Assembly: GCA_964036665.1 (NCBI GenBank)
Contig: OZ038527.1
Location: 6,696,001-6,760,000, forward strand
Origin: Gordius sp. MW1
Lineage: Eukaryota; Nematomorpha; Gordioida; Gordea; Gordiidae
DNA length: 64,000 bases
Direction of reading: 5' to 3'
This document shows positions 1-12,200 of this stretch, piece by piece. The notes beneath the pieces are model-generated. The model did no database searches. It was not told the DNA's origin and worked only from the letters and a program-made list of their open reading frames with translations. The stretch's first letter is position 1, and each line of letters opens with the position of its first letter. The position numbers were made by a program, and so were the translations under genes.

Positions 1-1410
1 ATAAATATGCACAAGGTTTATTGTACCCCTTACCAAAAATCAATGATTTGTTAAATAAACTCGATAACGCGTGTTGCTTTTCTAAGCTGGACCTAACTAA
101 AGATTACCTACAGCTATAGTTAGGTTTAGAGACGAGCCAACGATTGACGAACTCCATGCACAAAGGCTTATTTAAATAATCGAATGCCTTTTGGTTTAAA
201 TTGTGCCGCGGCTATTTCAAAAAAACAATGGATCAAATATTAGGAGGCATGGAGGGAGTAGCGGTATATATCGACGAAATACTAATTGCAGGGGAAATGG
301 AAGAAGTCCACAACGAGCGGCTACTCAAGGTACTGGAAACGTTACAAAAGTGGGGGTTAGTGCCAAACATATCCAAGAGCATATTGTGGGCTAAGGAAGT
401 AACATTTTTGGGATACTTAATAAGGAACAAGGGGTTTAAATCAACTATAATAAAGCCGAACTAGTCACGCAATGAAAAAATTTAACAAACAAAAATCAAA
501 AAAAAATCGTTTCTTAGGTTATCATCATATTTTTCAAAGTTCATTATGGACTACGCCAAAATCGTGCACCCTATTTAGAAACTCATGAAAAAAACGTGAC
601 GTACCATTGGGGTGGAGAACAACAAGTTTTATTTGACGCTATCAAGTCCGCGCTTACGAAGGCCCCCGTACTAGCATACTTTAATGGAGATTTGGAGACA
701 GGCCTGGTCGAAGACGCCTTGGGTACAGGGTTAGGGGCTATCTTACAGCAACGAGCACCAGGGGAGAATTGGAGAGTGGTGGCTTATGCTTCAAGAGAGT
801 TAAACGATAATGAAAGCCGATATTTGACGATCAAGCGGGAGGCACTGGCGGTGGTCTATGGGCTAAAAAAGTTCAATGAATATATACAAGGACCAAGTGT
901 TGCTATAATGACGGATCATAGACCGCTAGTATATATATTTGACCAAGCAAAAGGGGCATGGAACAATGGTCACCACGTCTAATTAGATGGGCCTCATGGT
1001 ATCAGGTTACACGACCAAGTTTGAGTACAACAAGGGATCCGAAAACGCGGCAGATTTCTTGTATAGAAAACCGAATGAACACGCGTATCTTGTTAGCGAG
1101 GAAATGCCAGAAGTCTCTACAAATCCATTTATATCATTGGACGTGGTGAGACAACACACCTTGGACGATCCAGGGCTACGTCAATTAAAAGAGTGGATAA
1201 GAGGTAAATAAAACACAATGGTCACTTATGGTCTAAAACGCTCCTACGAAAAACACCTGCCCAAGTTACACGAGTCAAAAAACATAATATTTTACAAAGG
1301 GCGAGGAATAATAATTCCGACTAAATTAAAATGAGCCGTACTCCAAAGATTACATGGGGGCCACGTGGGTATCAAGCGAATGCAAGAAGTGGTCTGGCAG
1401 TATATATGGT
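1..1410 (+). pseudogene. Ty3/gypsy-type pol remnant, part 1 (RT, RNase H, start of integrase)
   Basis: Decayed pol of an LTR retrotransposon of the Ty3/gypsy type. Positions 201-464 encode the end of the reverse-transcriptase palm, with a degenerate active-site box reading YIDE where YxDD is expected, then the connection ending in FLGYLI. Positions 596-980 encode an RNase H region with the TDHRPL motif. The frame then shifts (frame from about 987) and continues to a linker with GSENAADFLYR. Around 1345-1410 comes the start of the integrase zinc finger (LHGGHVGIKRM). Stop codons near 464, 980 and 1211 and the frameshift show it is dead. The integrase resumes at 5563 after an inserted element. 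No LTR is visible in the window. Confidence 0.88.
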
Positions 1411-1742
1411 TAGTGATGGGAAGAAGTTAGGTGGGGTTGACGCCCAGGTCAACCTTAGGCTAGGTTAGAGGTTCATTGAAAACCTTGAGGTCTTTTAAAA
1501 ACGCTAACCTCTGCCTCGAAATTAGAGGTCAAAATTAACCTAAAAACCTCGAGGTCAATTAGAAGCTTAGAGCTTAGGTTAGAGCGTTTTATTAACCTAA
1601 ACGCTTAGGTTAATATAGACCTAGCCTAAACCTTTAGGTTAATTAAGCATTAGGTTAATTACCTAAGGTCAATAATGTTTTATATACTGTAAAATTTCAA
1701 CTCAACTACGGTCTTTTAGAACTTTGTCTGCTTAATTTTGAT
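1411..1742 (+). repeat. Left long inverted repeat
   Basis: Pairs with 5264-5562 in reverse complement. Shared phrases include gctaacctctgcctcga, ctaagcttctaattgacctc on the other arm, and tactgtaaaatttcaact near the inner edge. Confidence 0.85.
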
Positions 1743-2426
1743 TATATATAATATAAAATCGAAATTTTAAAATTTATTCCAATTAAAAGTAAGGCAAATT
1801 AAACTAAAAATATAATATAATTTTAATTTGATTTAAATCTTTAATTCTTAAGAAAAAATTTCGATTTGGGTTTTTATTACATACCTACCTCTATCGAGTG
1901 TTTTATTTTTGATTGCCACCATTTTGTAACACATTCTTTTTGTGTCCTCCAAAGTAGCGTGACTAATAGTGGTTGTATTTCACAACAAATTATTTGCTAA
2001 GAATTTTATTCAAATAATTAAGTATTTTTAGCGTCGGTGCTAAGTATTTTATTCATTTGCTAAGTATATAATTCGTAACGAATAAATACTTAGCAAATGA
2101 ATAAAATACTTAGCAACGACGCTAAAAATACTTAGCAACGACGCTAAAAATACTTAGCAATTTGAATAAAATACAGGCAAATAATTTTTTGTGAAATACA
2201 ACCACTATCAGTCACGCTACATGGGACACAAAAAGAATATGTTACAAAATGGTGGCAATCAAAAATAAAACACTCGATAGAGGTAGGTATGTATTAAAAA
2301 CCCAAATCGCAATTTTTTTCTTAAAAATGAAAGAATTAAAATAAATTAAAATTATATTATATTTTTAGTTGAATTTGCCTTAATTTTAATTGGAATAAAT
2401 ATTAAAATTTCGATTATATATTATAA
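1743..2426. mobile_element. Palindromic element (hairpin MITE)
   Basis: About 240-bp arms are near-perfect reverse complements around a centre near 2090. The left arm begins about 1745 (tataatataaaatcgaaat) and the right arm ends about 2425 with its complement. Both arms carry the blocks gaggtaggtatg and ttgattgccaccattttgta, or their complements. The centre holds short direct repeats of cttagcaacgacgctaaaaa. There is no ORF. It sits exactly at the inner edge of the left long inverted repeat of the surrounding hAT-like element, so it is probably a later insertion. The superfamily is not determined. Confidence 0.75.
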
Positions 2427-2714
2427 ACTCGGGCCTTCGGCCCTCGTGGGAAGGGGGAGAAGGGAAGGGGAGTAGGGGAAGGGAAGAGGGGAAGGGAAGA
2501 GGGGAAGGGAAGAGGGGAAGGGGGAACTCTTCTATACTCCGTATAAACGTAGCATATTTGCTATGCAATTTATGGGCGAGAAAGGTGGGAAGGGGCGAGA
2601 ATGCCTATAGGGGGTATTAGATGCAAAATAATTAGTTAATTAGTTATAGGCCCTTGTAGGGGAGGACATAGGGTAATTATCAATGTTAACCAATTCAAAA
2701 ACGAAAAAAAATTT

Positions 2715-4730
2715 CGATTTATTTGGCCAATGGTCATTTTTTTATTGGTCAGTAGCCAGCGGACGGTCAAAAATTCATATTATCATTGGTATTAACATGA
2801 ACAAATATTAATTTAATTTAAAAAAATTAAAAAAAAAATTTGTCCCCTCCCTGACTTGAACCCCACACCTTCAGTTCACAAGCCGGCGCTATAACCACTA
2901 TACCATGCTGGCTTTAAAATAGTAGAAGTTATTATGTTATTTATATAGATGATGAAATAATAAAGCTGTGTTTTATGTTTAGAAAATCAATATATTTCGT
3001 CGGTCAGTAGCCAGCGGACGGTCAAAAAGTCATATTATCAATGGTATTAACAAAAACAAAATATTAATTTAATGTAAAAAAAAAATTAAAAAAAAAGTTT
3101 TTTTTAGTTTTAAAAAAGGGCTAAATTCTTAAACTACCAGCCCGATTCGCTCGAAACTTTACCCGTAGGTGCCCAGGGCGGCCGGGGGTAAAATAACCTT
3201 TTCAGATTCCTAAAATACCTTTTCATTTTAAAAATATCGGACATTTCCCTGCCACACGTGCGGTGTAATATCTATGACACGTAGAAAAATTTTACTAATT
3301 ATATAAACTTACGCGCGCCATCTAATAAAGTACAATTCGTGTTTGAGTTTAATAGTAGATTCAATTTAATTAGAAATAACGGGCTATGCTTATACCTTTG
3401 AAGGAGTTTCGAATTTTGTGTTAGTTTCTATCGATATATTTTATCGTAAATTAGAATCTAATACCTATATTATTTTTTTAAATATTACTTTTTAGGTTTT
3501 CTATGAAATCACAATCTAATTAAATGAAATATATTAACCCAATAAAAAAATATATATGCATTTATAAGGTTAAAAATATATATTACATAGTTGGCTGTCT
3601 GTTAGACCATCTATAATAAATTTTTAGGTTATATATAAAATTTGGCCAATGGTCATTTTTTTTCATTGGTAAGCAGCCAGGACACGGTAAAAGTGGATAT
3701 AAATTCATAAGTCAAAAAAAAACGAAAAAAAAAATTTTCGAATCACATTTTGGCCAATGGTCATTTTTTCCATCGGTCAGGAGCCAGCGGACGGCCAAAA
3801 AGTCATAATAGCAATGGTAGTAACAGGAACAATCATAATAGTCAAAAAAAACGAAAAAATAAACTCGGATTCACATTTTGGCCAATGGTCATTTTTTTCC
3901 ATTGGTCAGCAGCCAGCACACGGTAAAAGTGGATATAAATTCACAAGAGTAAAAAAAACGAAAAAAAAATTTTCGAATCACATTTTGGCCAATGGTCATT
4001 TTTTTCCATTGGTCAGCAGCCAGGACACAATAAAAGTGGATATAAATTCATAATAGTCAAAAAAAAACGAAATAAAAGTTTCGAATCACATTTTGGCCAA
4101 TGGTCATTTTATTCCATTGGTCAGCAGCCAGCGGACGGCCAAAAAGTCATAATAGCAATGGTAGGAACAGGAACAATCATAATAGTAAAAAAAAAACGAA
4201 AAAAATAATTTCGATTCACATTTTGGCCAATGGTCATTTTTTTCCATCGGTCAGGAGCCAGCGGACGGCCAAAAAGTCATAATAGCAATGGTAGTAACAG
4301 GAACAATCATAATAGTCAAAAAAAACGAAAAAATAAACTCGGATTCACATTTTGGCCAATGGTCATTTTTTTCATTGGTCAGCAGCCAACGGACGGCCAA
4401 AAAGTCTTATTATCAATGATAGTAACAAGAACAATCATAAAAGTCAAAAAAAACTCCGGGATTCTAACCCAAAAACTAGTTAAATTGCATAGCAATTAAA
4501 AGTAAACAACTTTTATTTATGTTTATTATATAACATTGGTCAGCAGCCAGCGGACGGCCAAAAAGTCATAATAGCAATGGTAGAAACAGGAACAATCATA
4601 ATAGTCAAAAAAAACGAAAAAAATAATTTCGATTCACATTTTGGCCAATGGTCATTTTTTTCATTGGTCAGCAGCCAGCGGACGGCCAAAAATTCTTATT
4701 ATCAATGATAGTAACAAGAACAATCATAAG
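2715..4730 (+). repeat. Tandem array, about 130-bp unit
   Basis: The repeated unit begins with ttttggccaatggtcatttt, continues through ccattggtcagcagccagcg and gacggccaaaaagtcataat, and ends in an A-rich stretch. Units are well ordered from 3640 to 4730; earlier ones (2715, 2991) are isolated and separated by unrelated DNA. ORFs across it are by-products of the repeat. Confidence 0.85.
2845..2913 (-). other. tRNA-like sequence (tRNA pseudogene or SINE head)
   Basis: On the minus strand it reads like a tRNA: an A-box region tatagtggttat, a central segment with a GTG triplet at the anticodon position, and a B-box ggttcaagtc. A run of T follows on that strand, as at a Pol III terminator. The 5' and 3' ends do not form an acceptor stem and the anticodon stem is poor, so it is not a functional tRNA. 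It may be a tRNA-derived SINE fragment inside the surrounding element; copy 2 at 37117 lacks it. Confidence 0.55.
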
Positions 4731-5000
4731 AGTCAAAAAAAAGTCCGGGATTCCAACCCCAAAACTAGTTAAATTGCATAGCAATTAAAAAGTAAACAAC
4801 TTTTATTTATGTTTATTTATAACTAGTTAAATTGCATAGCATTAAAAGTAAGCAACTTTTATCTATATTTATTATATAACCAAAACTAGTTAAATTGCAT
4901 AGCAATTAAAAGTAAACAACTTTTATTTATGTTTATTATATAACTAGTTAAATTGCATAGCATTAAAAGTAAACAACTTTTATCTATGTTTATTATATAA
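4455..5000 (+). repeat. Tandem array, about 60-bp unit
   Basis: Repeats of aactagttaaattgcatag followed by caattaaaagtaaacaactt and tttatttatgtttattatat, several copies, some lacking a few bases. The same array lies at 38245-38760 in copy 2. Confidence 0.85.
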
Positions 5001-5263
5001 TAGATAATTTAACAAATCTTATATATAACACACCGAGGGAGATATAGATGAGGGGTGGGGCACCTCTTATGCATTAATTTAAAAAATAACACAGCGAGGG
5101 AGATAGAGATGAGGGGTGGGGCACCTCTTTCTCATGCATTAATTTAAAAAAGCGATAACCTAATATACCCAATGCAAATAGATAGGGAGGGTAACGGACG
5201 ACGGACGACGGACGACGGACGACGGACACCAAAAAACGATCCCATAAATTGCATAGCAATTAA

Positions 5264-5562
5264 TATGATCAAAATGAAGCAGACAAAGTGCTAAAAGACC
5301 GTAGTTAGTTGAAATTTTACAGTATATCAAAAAAGAAATATTGACCTTAGGTTAATTCAACTAACCTAAAGATTTAGCTTAGGCTAGGTCAATTTAACCT
5401 AAGCGTTTAGGTTAATAAAGCGCTCTAACCTAAGCTCTAAGCTTCTAATTGACCTCGAGGTTTTTAGGTTAATTTTGACCTCTAACCTCGAGGCAGAGGT
5501 TAGCGTTTTTAAAAGACCTCTAGGTTTTTTGAACGACCAAACCTGAGGTTTTCCCATCACTA
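5264..5562 (-). repeat. Right long inverted repeat
   Basis: Reverse complement of 1411-1742, with small indels, ending in cccatcacta. Confidence 0.85.
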
Positions 5563-5953
5563 AATATGGTGGTCTACCCTCGACGATGACTTAGTGAGCA
5601 TAGCAAAAGGGTGCCGAAGTTGCAATTACACTGCCGCGGCGGCGAAGAGGGCACCGTTGATAGAGTGTCAGCCTAGCCATAGACCTTGGGCTCAAGTAAA
5701 AATGGATATCATGGGACCTCTCAAGGGTAAATCATACCTGGTTATGGTGGACAATAGTTCGAAATGGGTAGAGGTGTTTAAATTAGATGACACCACATCG
5801 ACCACCATTATAAAAAAACTTGCCGAAACGTTTGCTAGATTTAGAAATACACCATTTTTAATATCAGATAACGGGCCGCAATTCAAAGGGCAGGAATTAA
5901 AGAATTTTTGCAAGATGAGAGGGGTTAATATTCCCTTGCTCAACAATAAATAA
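5563..5953 (+). pseudogene. Ty3/gypsy-type pol remnant, part 2 (integrase)
   Basis: Continues the integrase of part 1 after the inserted element. The cysteines of the HHCC zinc finger (GCRSC) appear at about 5605-5625, then the catalytic core with the first Asp in MDIMGPL and the second in SDNGPQF. The frame ends at 5953, before the catalytic Glu would be reached, and the downstream DNA shows no further integrase or LTR, so the element is truncated. Confidence 0.88.
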
Positions 5954-7460
5954 ATAAAAAGTAATATGTTTTTTATCACACAAACAGCATTGATGATATT
6001 GAAAAACAAAAAAATCCTATTGAAAGGATACCAGAACCATTCTTTAACCCCTTTACGTTAAAAATAATAAAAAAAAAGATTTGACTAAGATCCAAATATA
6101 CCGCGATCATTTAAACGTTTGGTATACACGTATACCACAATATCCATGAATTCTTTTCCAAATAATAAATCATGGATTACCAGGAATTTTAAACAAAAAG
6201 ATCTCTTACCAATATACAATATAGTTTGTATTCATTACTGTTTAGTTATTTTTTAAAGTTTACGGAGATTTTCTATATATCTTTATTGGGAACCATCTAT
6301 GTATATTAAATCACATTCATTATCTTGTATAAATTCGGGGTGCGGGGGATAGTGTATATAAAAATATACTGTGTCTGTCTCACTTTTTATTTCCAAGCAG
6401 ATGTTCTAAGTTTGAAGATAGTTTTATTAAAGGGGTATGTGGCACATTGGCCGCTAGCGCTAGGTAATAAAACAATGAACGAACTTGCAATTAATATATA
6501 TAGAAAGAAGGGGGGGGGGGATCGAATAAGTATGTATGAGATACGCGGTAATACAACTTCTTTGTATAAAAGCGTGGGGGGGGGGAGAATCCGTATATAC
6601 TACAGCCTTTGTATAGGGGGACATGGGGGGGGGAGAGGAGAGTATCTATTAGTATATACGGATACGACAGGGGAGAATCCATATATACGACAGTTATAAA
6701 ATACTAATTGTGAAGATAAGTGAAATGAATACGAAAAAATTATGTGCTGTAAATATTAGGAAATAGATGATGGACTATAAGTGTCCGAAATATTGCGTTC
6801 CATTTCCCTCTACCTACGCTATCAATCCAAATCCACCGTATTTATACAATGAAATTTATATGAAACAGATGTTTACATTTATATTTCTAAGTATATCCGC
6901 AGAGATAAGCCAAATGTGGGCTGTTGTCCGCCAAATTACTCTTACTTTTTAAAGATGCTTATAAAACCTCTGACGCTTGACCCATTTTTTTTGTTTGAAA
7001 ACCGTAATACTTGTCTTTTATAATGCAAAAAGTAGTTTTTAAAAGTTTATTATAATAATAAAATAACTGCAAATACGGCAATATTTATTTGAAAATTATA
7101 AGTGTCAAAAATCGCTTAAGTGATATTATTTTTCAAATTTCAGAACTAGTGATTCTCAAGCGATTTAGACTGTACCTCGTACAAGCAGGCTTGCAGGCCG
7201 TGCTGTCCTCTATTGTAAAGCATGCTTTGGTATAAGTAAATATGACAAATTTAAATAAGTTTTAAATATTAGACACGTTAGGATTTGCTGATCTCTACGA
7301 TAATGAGAATTTTATACATATAATTAAATTGCCTAAAATTGGAAAAAGAAACAGAAAATAAAAGAATAATAAATTATATTTTTAAGGAAATTAAATCATA
7401 AATATTCCACAAACAATAAGTCTCAAAAGTTTCTCGGTTGACGTAGTTATTTTTGGTTTA
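5954..7460. other. Non-coding AT-rich DNA with a short G-rich repeat cluster
   Basis: No gene recognised. Positions 6490-6700 hold imperfect repeats alternating poly-G runs with gagaatccgtatatac and similar phrases; the long frame across it is not supported as a gene. Confidence 0.6.
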
Positions 7461-8371
7461 GGGGAGACCGGGGCTAGTCGTAGCCCATGGCACTATTATC
7501 TTTGTAATTATTTTTTAAAATAATAATGTTATATAATTAAATTAAACCATATGTGTATTTTTTAATAAGGTATAAGTAAAAAAAATTTTGTTAATAAAAA
7601 ATGAAATTTTTATAGAGGAAAAACGATTTTTTGGGGCTACTAGTAGCCTTGACAAAATTTTGTATTTTGCACATAAAATTTTTTGGCTTTATATTTTCGA
7701 CTAATTTAACTTTTATCTTATAAAGGGATATTTTTTATATTAAAACTGTATAATGATAAAATTTTTATTCGAAAAATATAACATGTTAAATTATTGTCTG
7801 TTCATAAAAATAGGGGTCGGGGCTAGTCGGAGAGGAGCTAGTTTTAGCCATTTTTGATTGCGTAGACTAATGTCAAGATTTAAAAAACAATAATTTTGTT
7901 AAATAATAATTTATCTTAGTGTAATTTGGAATATTAATAGACTATTTAAACATTTTTTCCATTGCAGAATTTATCTTTTTTGGATACCTAAATCAGAGTG
8001 TCATCGTGACCCTTTTTTATTTGTATTAGGCAAAATATAACTATATTACATTTGCATTCTCTATGTTTTTTACAATAAAACAATCTGTTTATTGATTTGA
8101 GTTAGCATACACCAATAGGAAGTGAAAACGTAAGGAATAATCTATTCCCCGTAGGGGGCTATGACTTACCCCAGGCATTTTTTAAATTTTTAGGATTTTC
8201 GTTTTTTTTTAAATTTAATTTGTGAGAAAGCTATTAATTTTTTCAATCCGAATTTTTTTCCTATAGTAAAAATAGACCTTAAAATTACCTTCCAACAAAA
8301 AAATTGGAAAAATAATATTTTTTTTTAAACCAGATTTAATTTTTTATGGCTACTTAGTCCCCGGTCTCCCC
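7461..8371. mobile_element. Inverted-repeat element with GGGGAGACCGGGG ends, copy 1
   Basis: Starts ggggagaccggggctag and ends ctagtccccggtctcccc in imperfect complement (about 20 bp), flanked by TA on both sides, consistent with a TA duplication as in Tc1/mariner-like or related elements. No ORF. Internal copies of ggggct and tagcc phrases at 7630 and 7810 suggest partial nesting. A shorter relative lies at 39747-40039. Confidence 0.7.
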
Positions 8372-9214
8372 TAATATATGAGGTATTTAGATTACCTGAA
8401 AATTTAGAATGCATATGTAAATAATAATCATTAATATGAAAAACACTTTTTTTAAATAGGACATGTGATTCTCCAAAAAGATACAGAAACTATTGAGAAA
8501 ATAGAGTGAACTACGATTTAGACTTTGGTTAATTTTAGTGATACCGCAAAAAAACTATAAATTTCTAATCCCACCCTAAAAAATTACAATTGAAATAATT
8601 TACAATATCATTCATAAAAATAAAATTCCGGGCCAATTTAATCATTAAAAATCGTGATAAAGATTGGTGCTTCAATATGAACAAATCCTTTTTCAAATTT
8701 TATCTTCACAAGACCCTATTTATTATGTTTTAGATTATCAAGAGCGACACTTCTTCAAAAGTAAGCAATTTAAGTATTTAATCTATTTATTTATAAAAAA
8801 AATTCGATATAAACAACATATCTGACAATTAAAAATGTATAGATGCAACAAACAAGCACAAACAACGTTTAACAAAACGGCAGTCCCAGGAATGGAACAA
8901 CAACGATTTAATTAATATCCACAAAATAATAAATACATCCAACATATTACAGATGAAATAGTAAATTATGTCTTATTTGTAATTTTAGCGAGTTATTTCA
9001 AGTATTGAATAAAGGGGAAACGAGAGTCAGAGAGGCTACATAATGCTTGCTTTTAACCTGAGTCGACGAAGGCCCAAAATATGAGTTTAGCCCAAAAAAT
9101 GGAAAACATTGTAGAAAATCTTTTTTATATAATACTGGAAAACGACACAAGTTTTGAGTAATTCTGATCCAATTTTTACACATTAAATGCCCTAGTAAGA
9201 TTTGTATATAAATT
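8372..9214. other. Intergenic DNA downstream of the fucosyltransferase gene
   Basis: AT-rich, no coding signal seen. It will contain the 3' UTR of the minus-strand fucosyltransferase; TTTATT near 8785 could be its polyadenylation signal read on the minus strand. Confidence 0.4.
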
Positions 9215-12200
9215 TCAGACGGCGCAGGCTGTATCTTTATTCCACCACCGTGAGATTTGATAAGATTTGGGCGGGATGTCGCCTAAATGTAAGTGGCGAC
9301 ATATTTGACACATGTAAGTTTCGGAGCTGGGCCCGGGGCCGGCTGCGTAAAGAGCTCTCCAAGCGTGATAACTATTATAGGCGGTATCGTTCGTGTTTAG
9401 GAATTTCAGGTATTCCGCTAGGTCGCGCAGATTGGATGTGGTAAAATGTGGGTGATAAGGGGGCGTATCCGTGGAGTTTTGTAAATCTTCTATATAGTGT
9501 TAAGTTAGAGTGGTAAAAACAGCATAATAAGTAAACAAAGTCAATAATCTGTTTTCGAGGTGTCATATAAGAGACATAAAAGCTTCTCAGGAATTTTAAG
9601 CCTCAAGATGTGTAAGCCAAATAGATCGAGCTTACCTTATAATAGTATACATCAATTGGTTTCTCCTTTCAAAATATAGAACGGCCGTGAACAGTTCAAA
9701 AATCATGGGCGTAGCCAGCATTGTAATTATAGGGGGAAAATAATAATTTAGGGAGGGCAAAATGATCATTTTATGAAACTTTTAAATTTAGAGGGGGGAA
9801 GTCGCCCCTCTCTGCCCCCCCCCCGGCTACGCCTATGAAGGTGTTTATATTTTTTCAATTTAATAAATTATCGCAACCGTAGGTAAAAAAAATTTTTTTT
9901 CAAATGATAAGTGTAAATCGATCATTTTAAATAAGTAAGCCTTTGAAGATTTCACTGCAACACCTTCACTCCATTAGTGTTGGTTAAGGGACAAAAAAAG
10001 GTAGGTCGTTACTCCTTTTGACAAATGTGACAATGTTGACAAAAACCATTAATTTGGTATTAAACGCTTGATTTCCAACATAAATATAACAGAAAATTGA
10101 CTATTTTAAAGCAAACTATGTATGTGACATCCTAAACTCTCACACTAAGAATATATTCGAGTGTTGTTAAAACAGCTGAGTTTTGTTTGGTCGACTTGGG
10201 TTTTAATCGGCTTAACATAAACGGACAAAGGTTTTTTTGCTTTTTTTTTTAGTGACATAAACAAACCAAAAATTTCTTGGTCAAACCCTAGGTTCGGGTC
10301 GACCAAACGAACCCCAGCCAATTATACAACACTTATACGCTGAATTAAAAGGTCTAAATAGCCTTACCTCCTGGAACCGGTTGATAATGTCTATCCAGGG
10401 GAGACGCTACGTAAACGAATGACATAGGGGGCAAGTGGGCCACATAATCCGGGTATCGTGCCCCATAAACGACGGGCACTAAGCCATACTTCAAGGCTCG
10501 GTAAGATTTTTCTGTGACGTATTCGACGCAATTGCTGTTTTCGAAAGCGAAATAAAATTTGTAAGGGGCTAGCAGGGATGCTTCACACTCACCCTCCCCG
10601 CTACTTTTCCTAGAGCAGGTCGTTGGATGAGAACCACATTGCCCGTAAACATCTAGCTCCGCCTCCGGCTTTAAATACTGCCCTAATTCCTTCACGTATT
10701 CTACGCAAAACAAACAGGTTCCATTATATAAAGCAGTGTTGAAAAAACGGCTAGATTTTGTTTGGTCAATATTTGGTTTTAGTCGGTTTCGGGTCTGTTT
10801 TTCTTATGGCCTGTTTATGACTAGTCGACTAAAACCAAATGTCGACCAAACAATACCCACCCGTTTTTACAACACTAATACAAAGTGCCAAAGAATGGTT
10901 AGGTTTTTTCTGGTTAGAGTAAATACAAAACTTAGTGGTAAACCTTATATAGTTATACCTTGAAAAACCAACTGGTAACAGGCAAAAAGTAGAAAAAATT
11001 TTGCGAAAGTTTAGTTAAATTAAAAAATTGTAGTTTTAAAAAGTTAATATTACAAAAATCTACAGACATGTCTTCGCTTAAATAAGGATATTCGAATAAC
11101 ATAGCGTTTTTATCGCCATGGACCCCAATATAACGATTGGCTAATATAACTTCTAACAAAATTTGGACGTCTGGATAGTTAAAAGTCTGCACTTATTTGG
11201 CAAGATAAAGCAACCTGTATAACTAATGTCACAAATAAAATCGACGTAGCAATCGCTAATTTTAAATTCGGGAAACACTCTTATTCAATTTCCTATTACA
11301 ATTTAATTTAATTATGAAATTCTCATGCTGGCTACAAACAAGAAAGTATTTAATAAAATATTATAAAAAAATAAAAGACCCCATACCATGTTATATCCTC
11401 CCCTAAACCAATGACCGCTTTTAAACCTATAATATTTGCTTAACCAAACCCGGTAGTCGAAGAAACTAAGCCTTTCAAATCGCGGAAATCGCTTGTTCAG
11501 GGTAAAAACACAGTTAACTCCATTTAAGACTTGTAAGCAAATTAAAGATTTCACCGCATGAAGCCATGCTCATTCATGGCTGTTGACGGAAATAACTTTA
11601 GTTAAGTCCGTAAAACACCTCATGCAGTGGTAAGGAATTAGGTTAATCTATCAAGGGGGAATCTTAAATTTTTAGTTTCAAGAGCGAGCCAAAACTATTT
11701 GCGAAAATTTTTGACGCAGAAATTATCCTTCTTAGGGCTAGGATTAAAAAATCGTTTTTAAAGCTTATTTATCAGAAGTTTATATATCATATGATTCGGG
11801 CCCGCCGCTCTGAGGGTCCAGGGGGGCACCATAATAAAATTCGGGCAATACAGGCTTAATGAGATTTTTTATATAATATATAATTTTTAATTTAATTGTA
11901 TAATATTTATAAATCGAAGTTTTTTCCAAAAAAATAGAGATGAAAAAGTATTAATTTAATAATCATCCTTTCGGGCGGGGATAAAGTCGGACAGGGCCGT
12001 AGGGAGCAAAAAAATTTAAACAACTCTGACCTTTGAGAAAATAACATATATTTTGGTAGTATACATCCCTCCTTTAGCCCGATGGTAAGAAGCGGTTATA
12101 ATTTTTGCACATAATTTTAGGAAAAAATGACGACATAAGCCTGCCTAGAGGCTGCGATATGAAACAATGAGATAGGGGTTAATCGAATTTTACCAATTTC

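Larger units (their letters stand above)
2422..5262. mobile_element. Tandem-repeat-rich element, copy 1 (Helentron-like organisation?)
   Basis: It begins with a hairpin-forming cgggccttcggccctcg after tataaact and ends with cccataaattgcatagcaattaa. Near its start (2557-2576) is the inverse of that end, ttgctatgcaatttatgggc. Inside are a ggaaggg microsatellite, an array of roughly 130-bp units, an array of roughly 60-bp units, two copies of a gagggagatagagatgaggg block and a gacgacg microsatellite. The same parts in the same order recur at 37117-39027, which defines the unit. Short inverted motifs near the ends, central tandem repeats and a terminal stem-loop resemble Helentron-derived elements of the DINE-1/HINE kind; that assignment is inference. 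No protein is encoded. Confidence 0.6.
1411..5562. mobile_element. hAT-like element with about 300-bp inverted repeats, filled by other elements
   Basis: The ends read TAGTGATGGG and its reverse complement. They are flanked by 8-bp direct repeats tatatggt (1403-1410) and aatatggt (5563-5570), seven of eight bases matching. An 8-bp duplication with TAGNG-type ends is typical of the hAT superfamily. The inverted repeats (1411-1742 and 5264-5562) are rich in aacct/aggtt phrases and align almost throughout. Everything between them is other repeat DNA and no transposase is present, so the original insertion was probably a palindromic non-autonomous element of about 630 bp whose centre later received two insertions. 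It interrupts the gypsy integrase between the HHCC histidines and cysteines. Confidence 0.85.

Noticed and set aside
2849-2913. A functional tRNA-His
   Set aside because: No acceptor stem and a poor anticodon stem.
3757-4499. Plus-strand frames with a repeated [15 protein letters not shown]-like peptide (also 37399-38274)
   Set aside because: Products of the 130-bp tandem array, present in several frames and both strands.
6325-6699. 124-aa frame
   Set aside because: Spans short G-rich repeats, no family features, and an equally long frame lies on the other strand.
10953-11192. Additional fucosyltransferase exon
   Set aside because: Exon phases join 14633 directly to 10700 with the protein continuing NNRLQYVKEL; the frame here has no family similarity.
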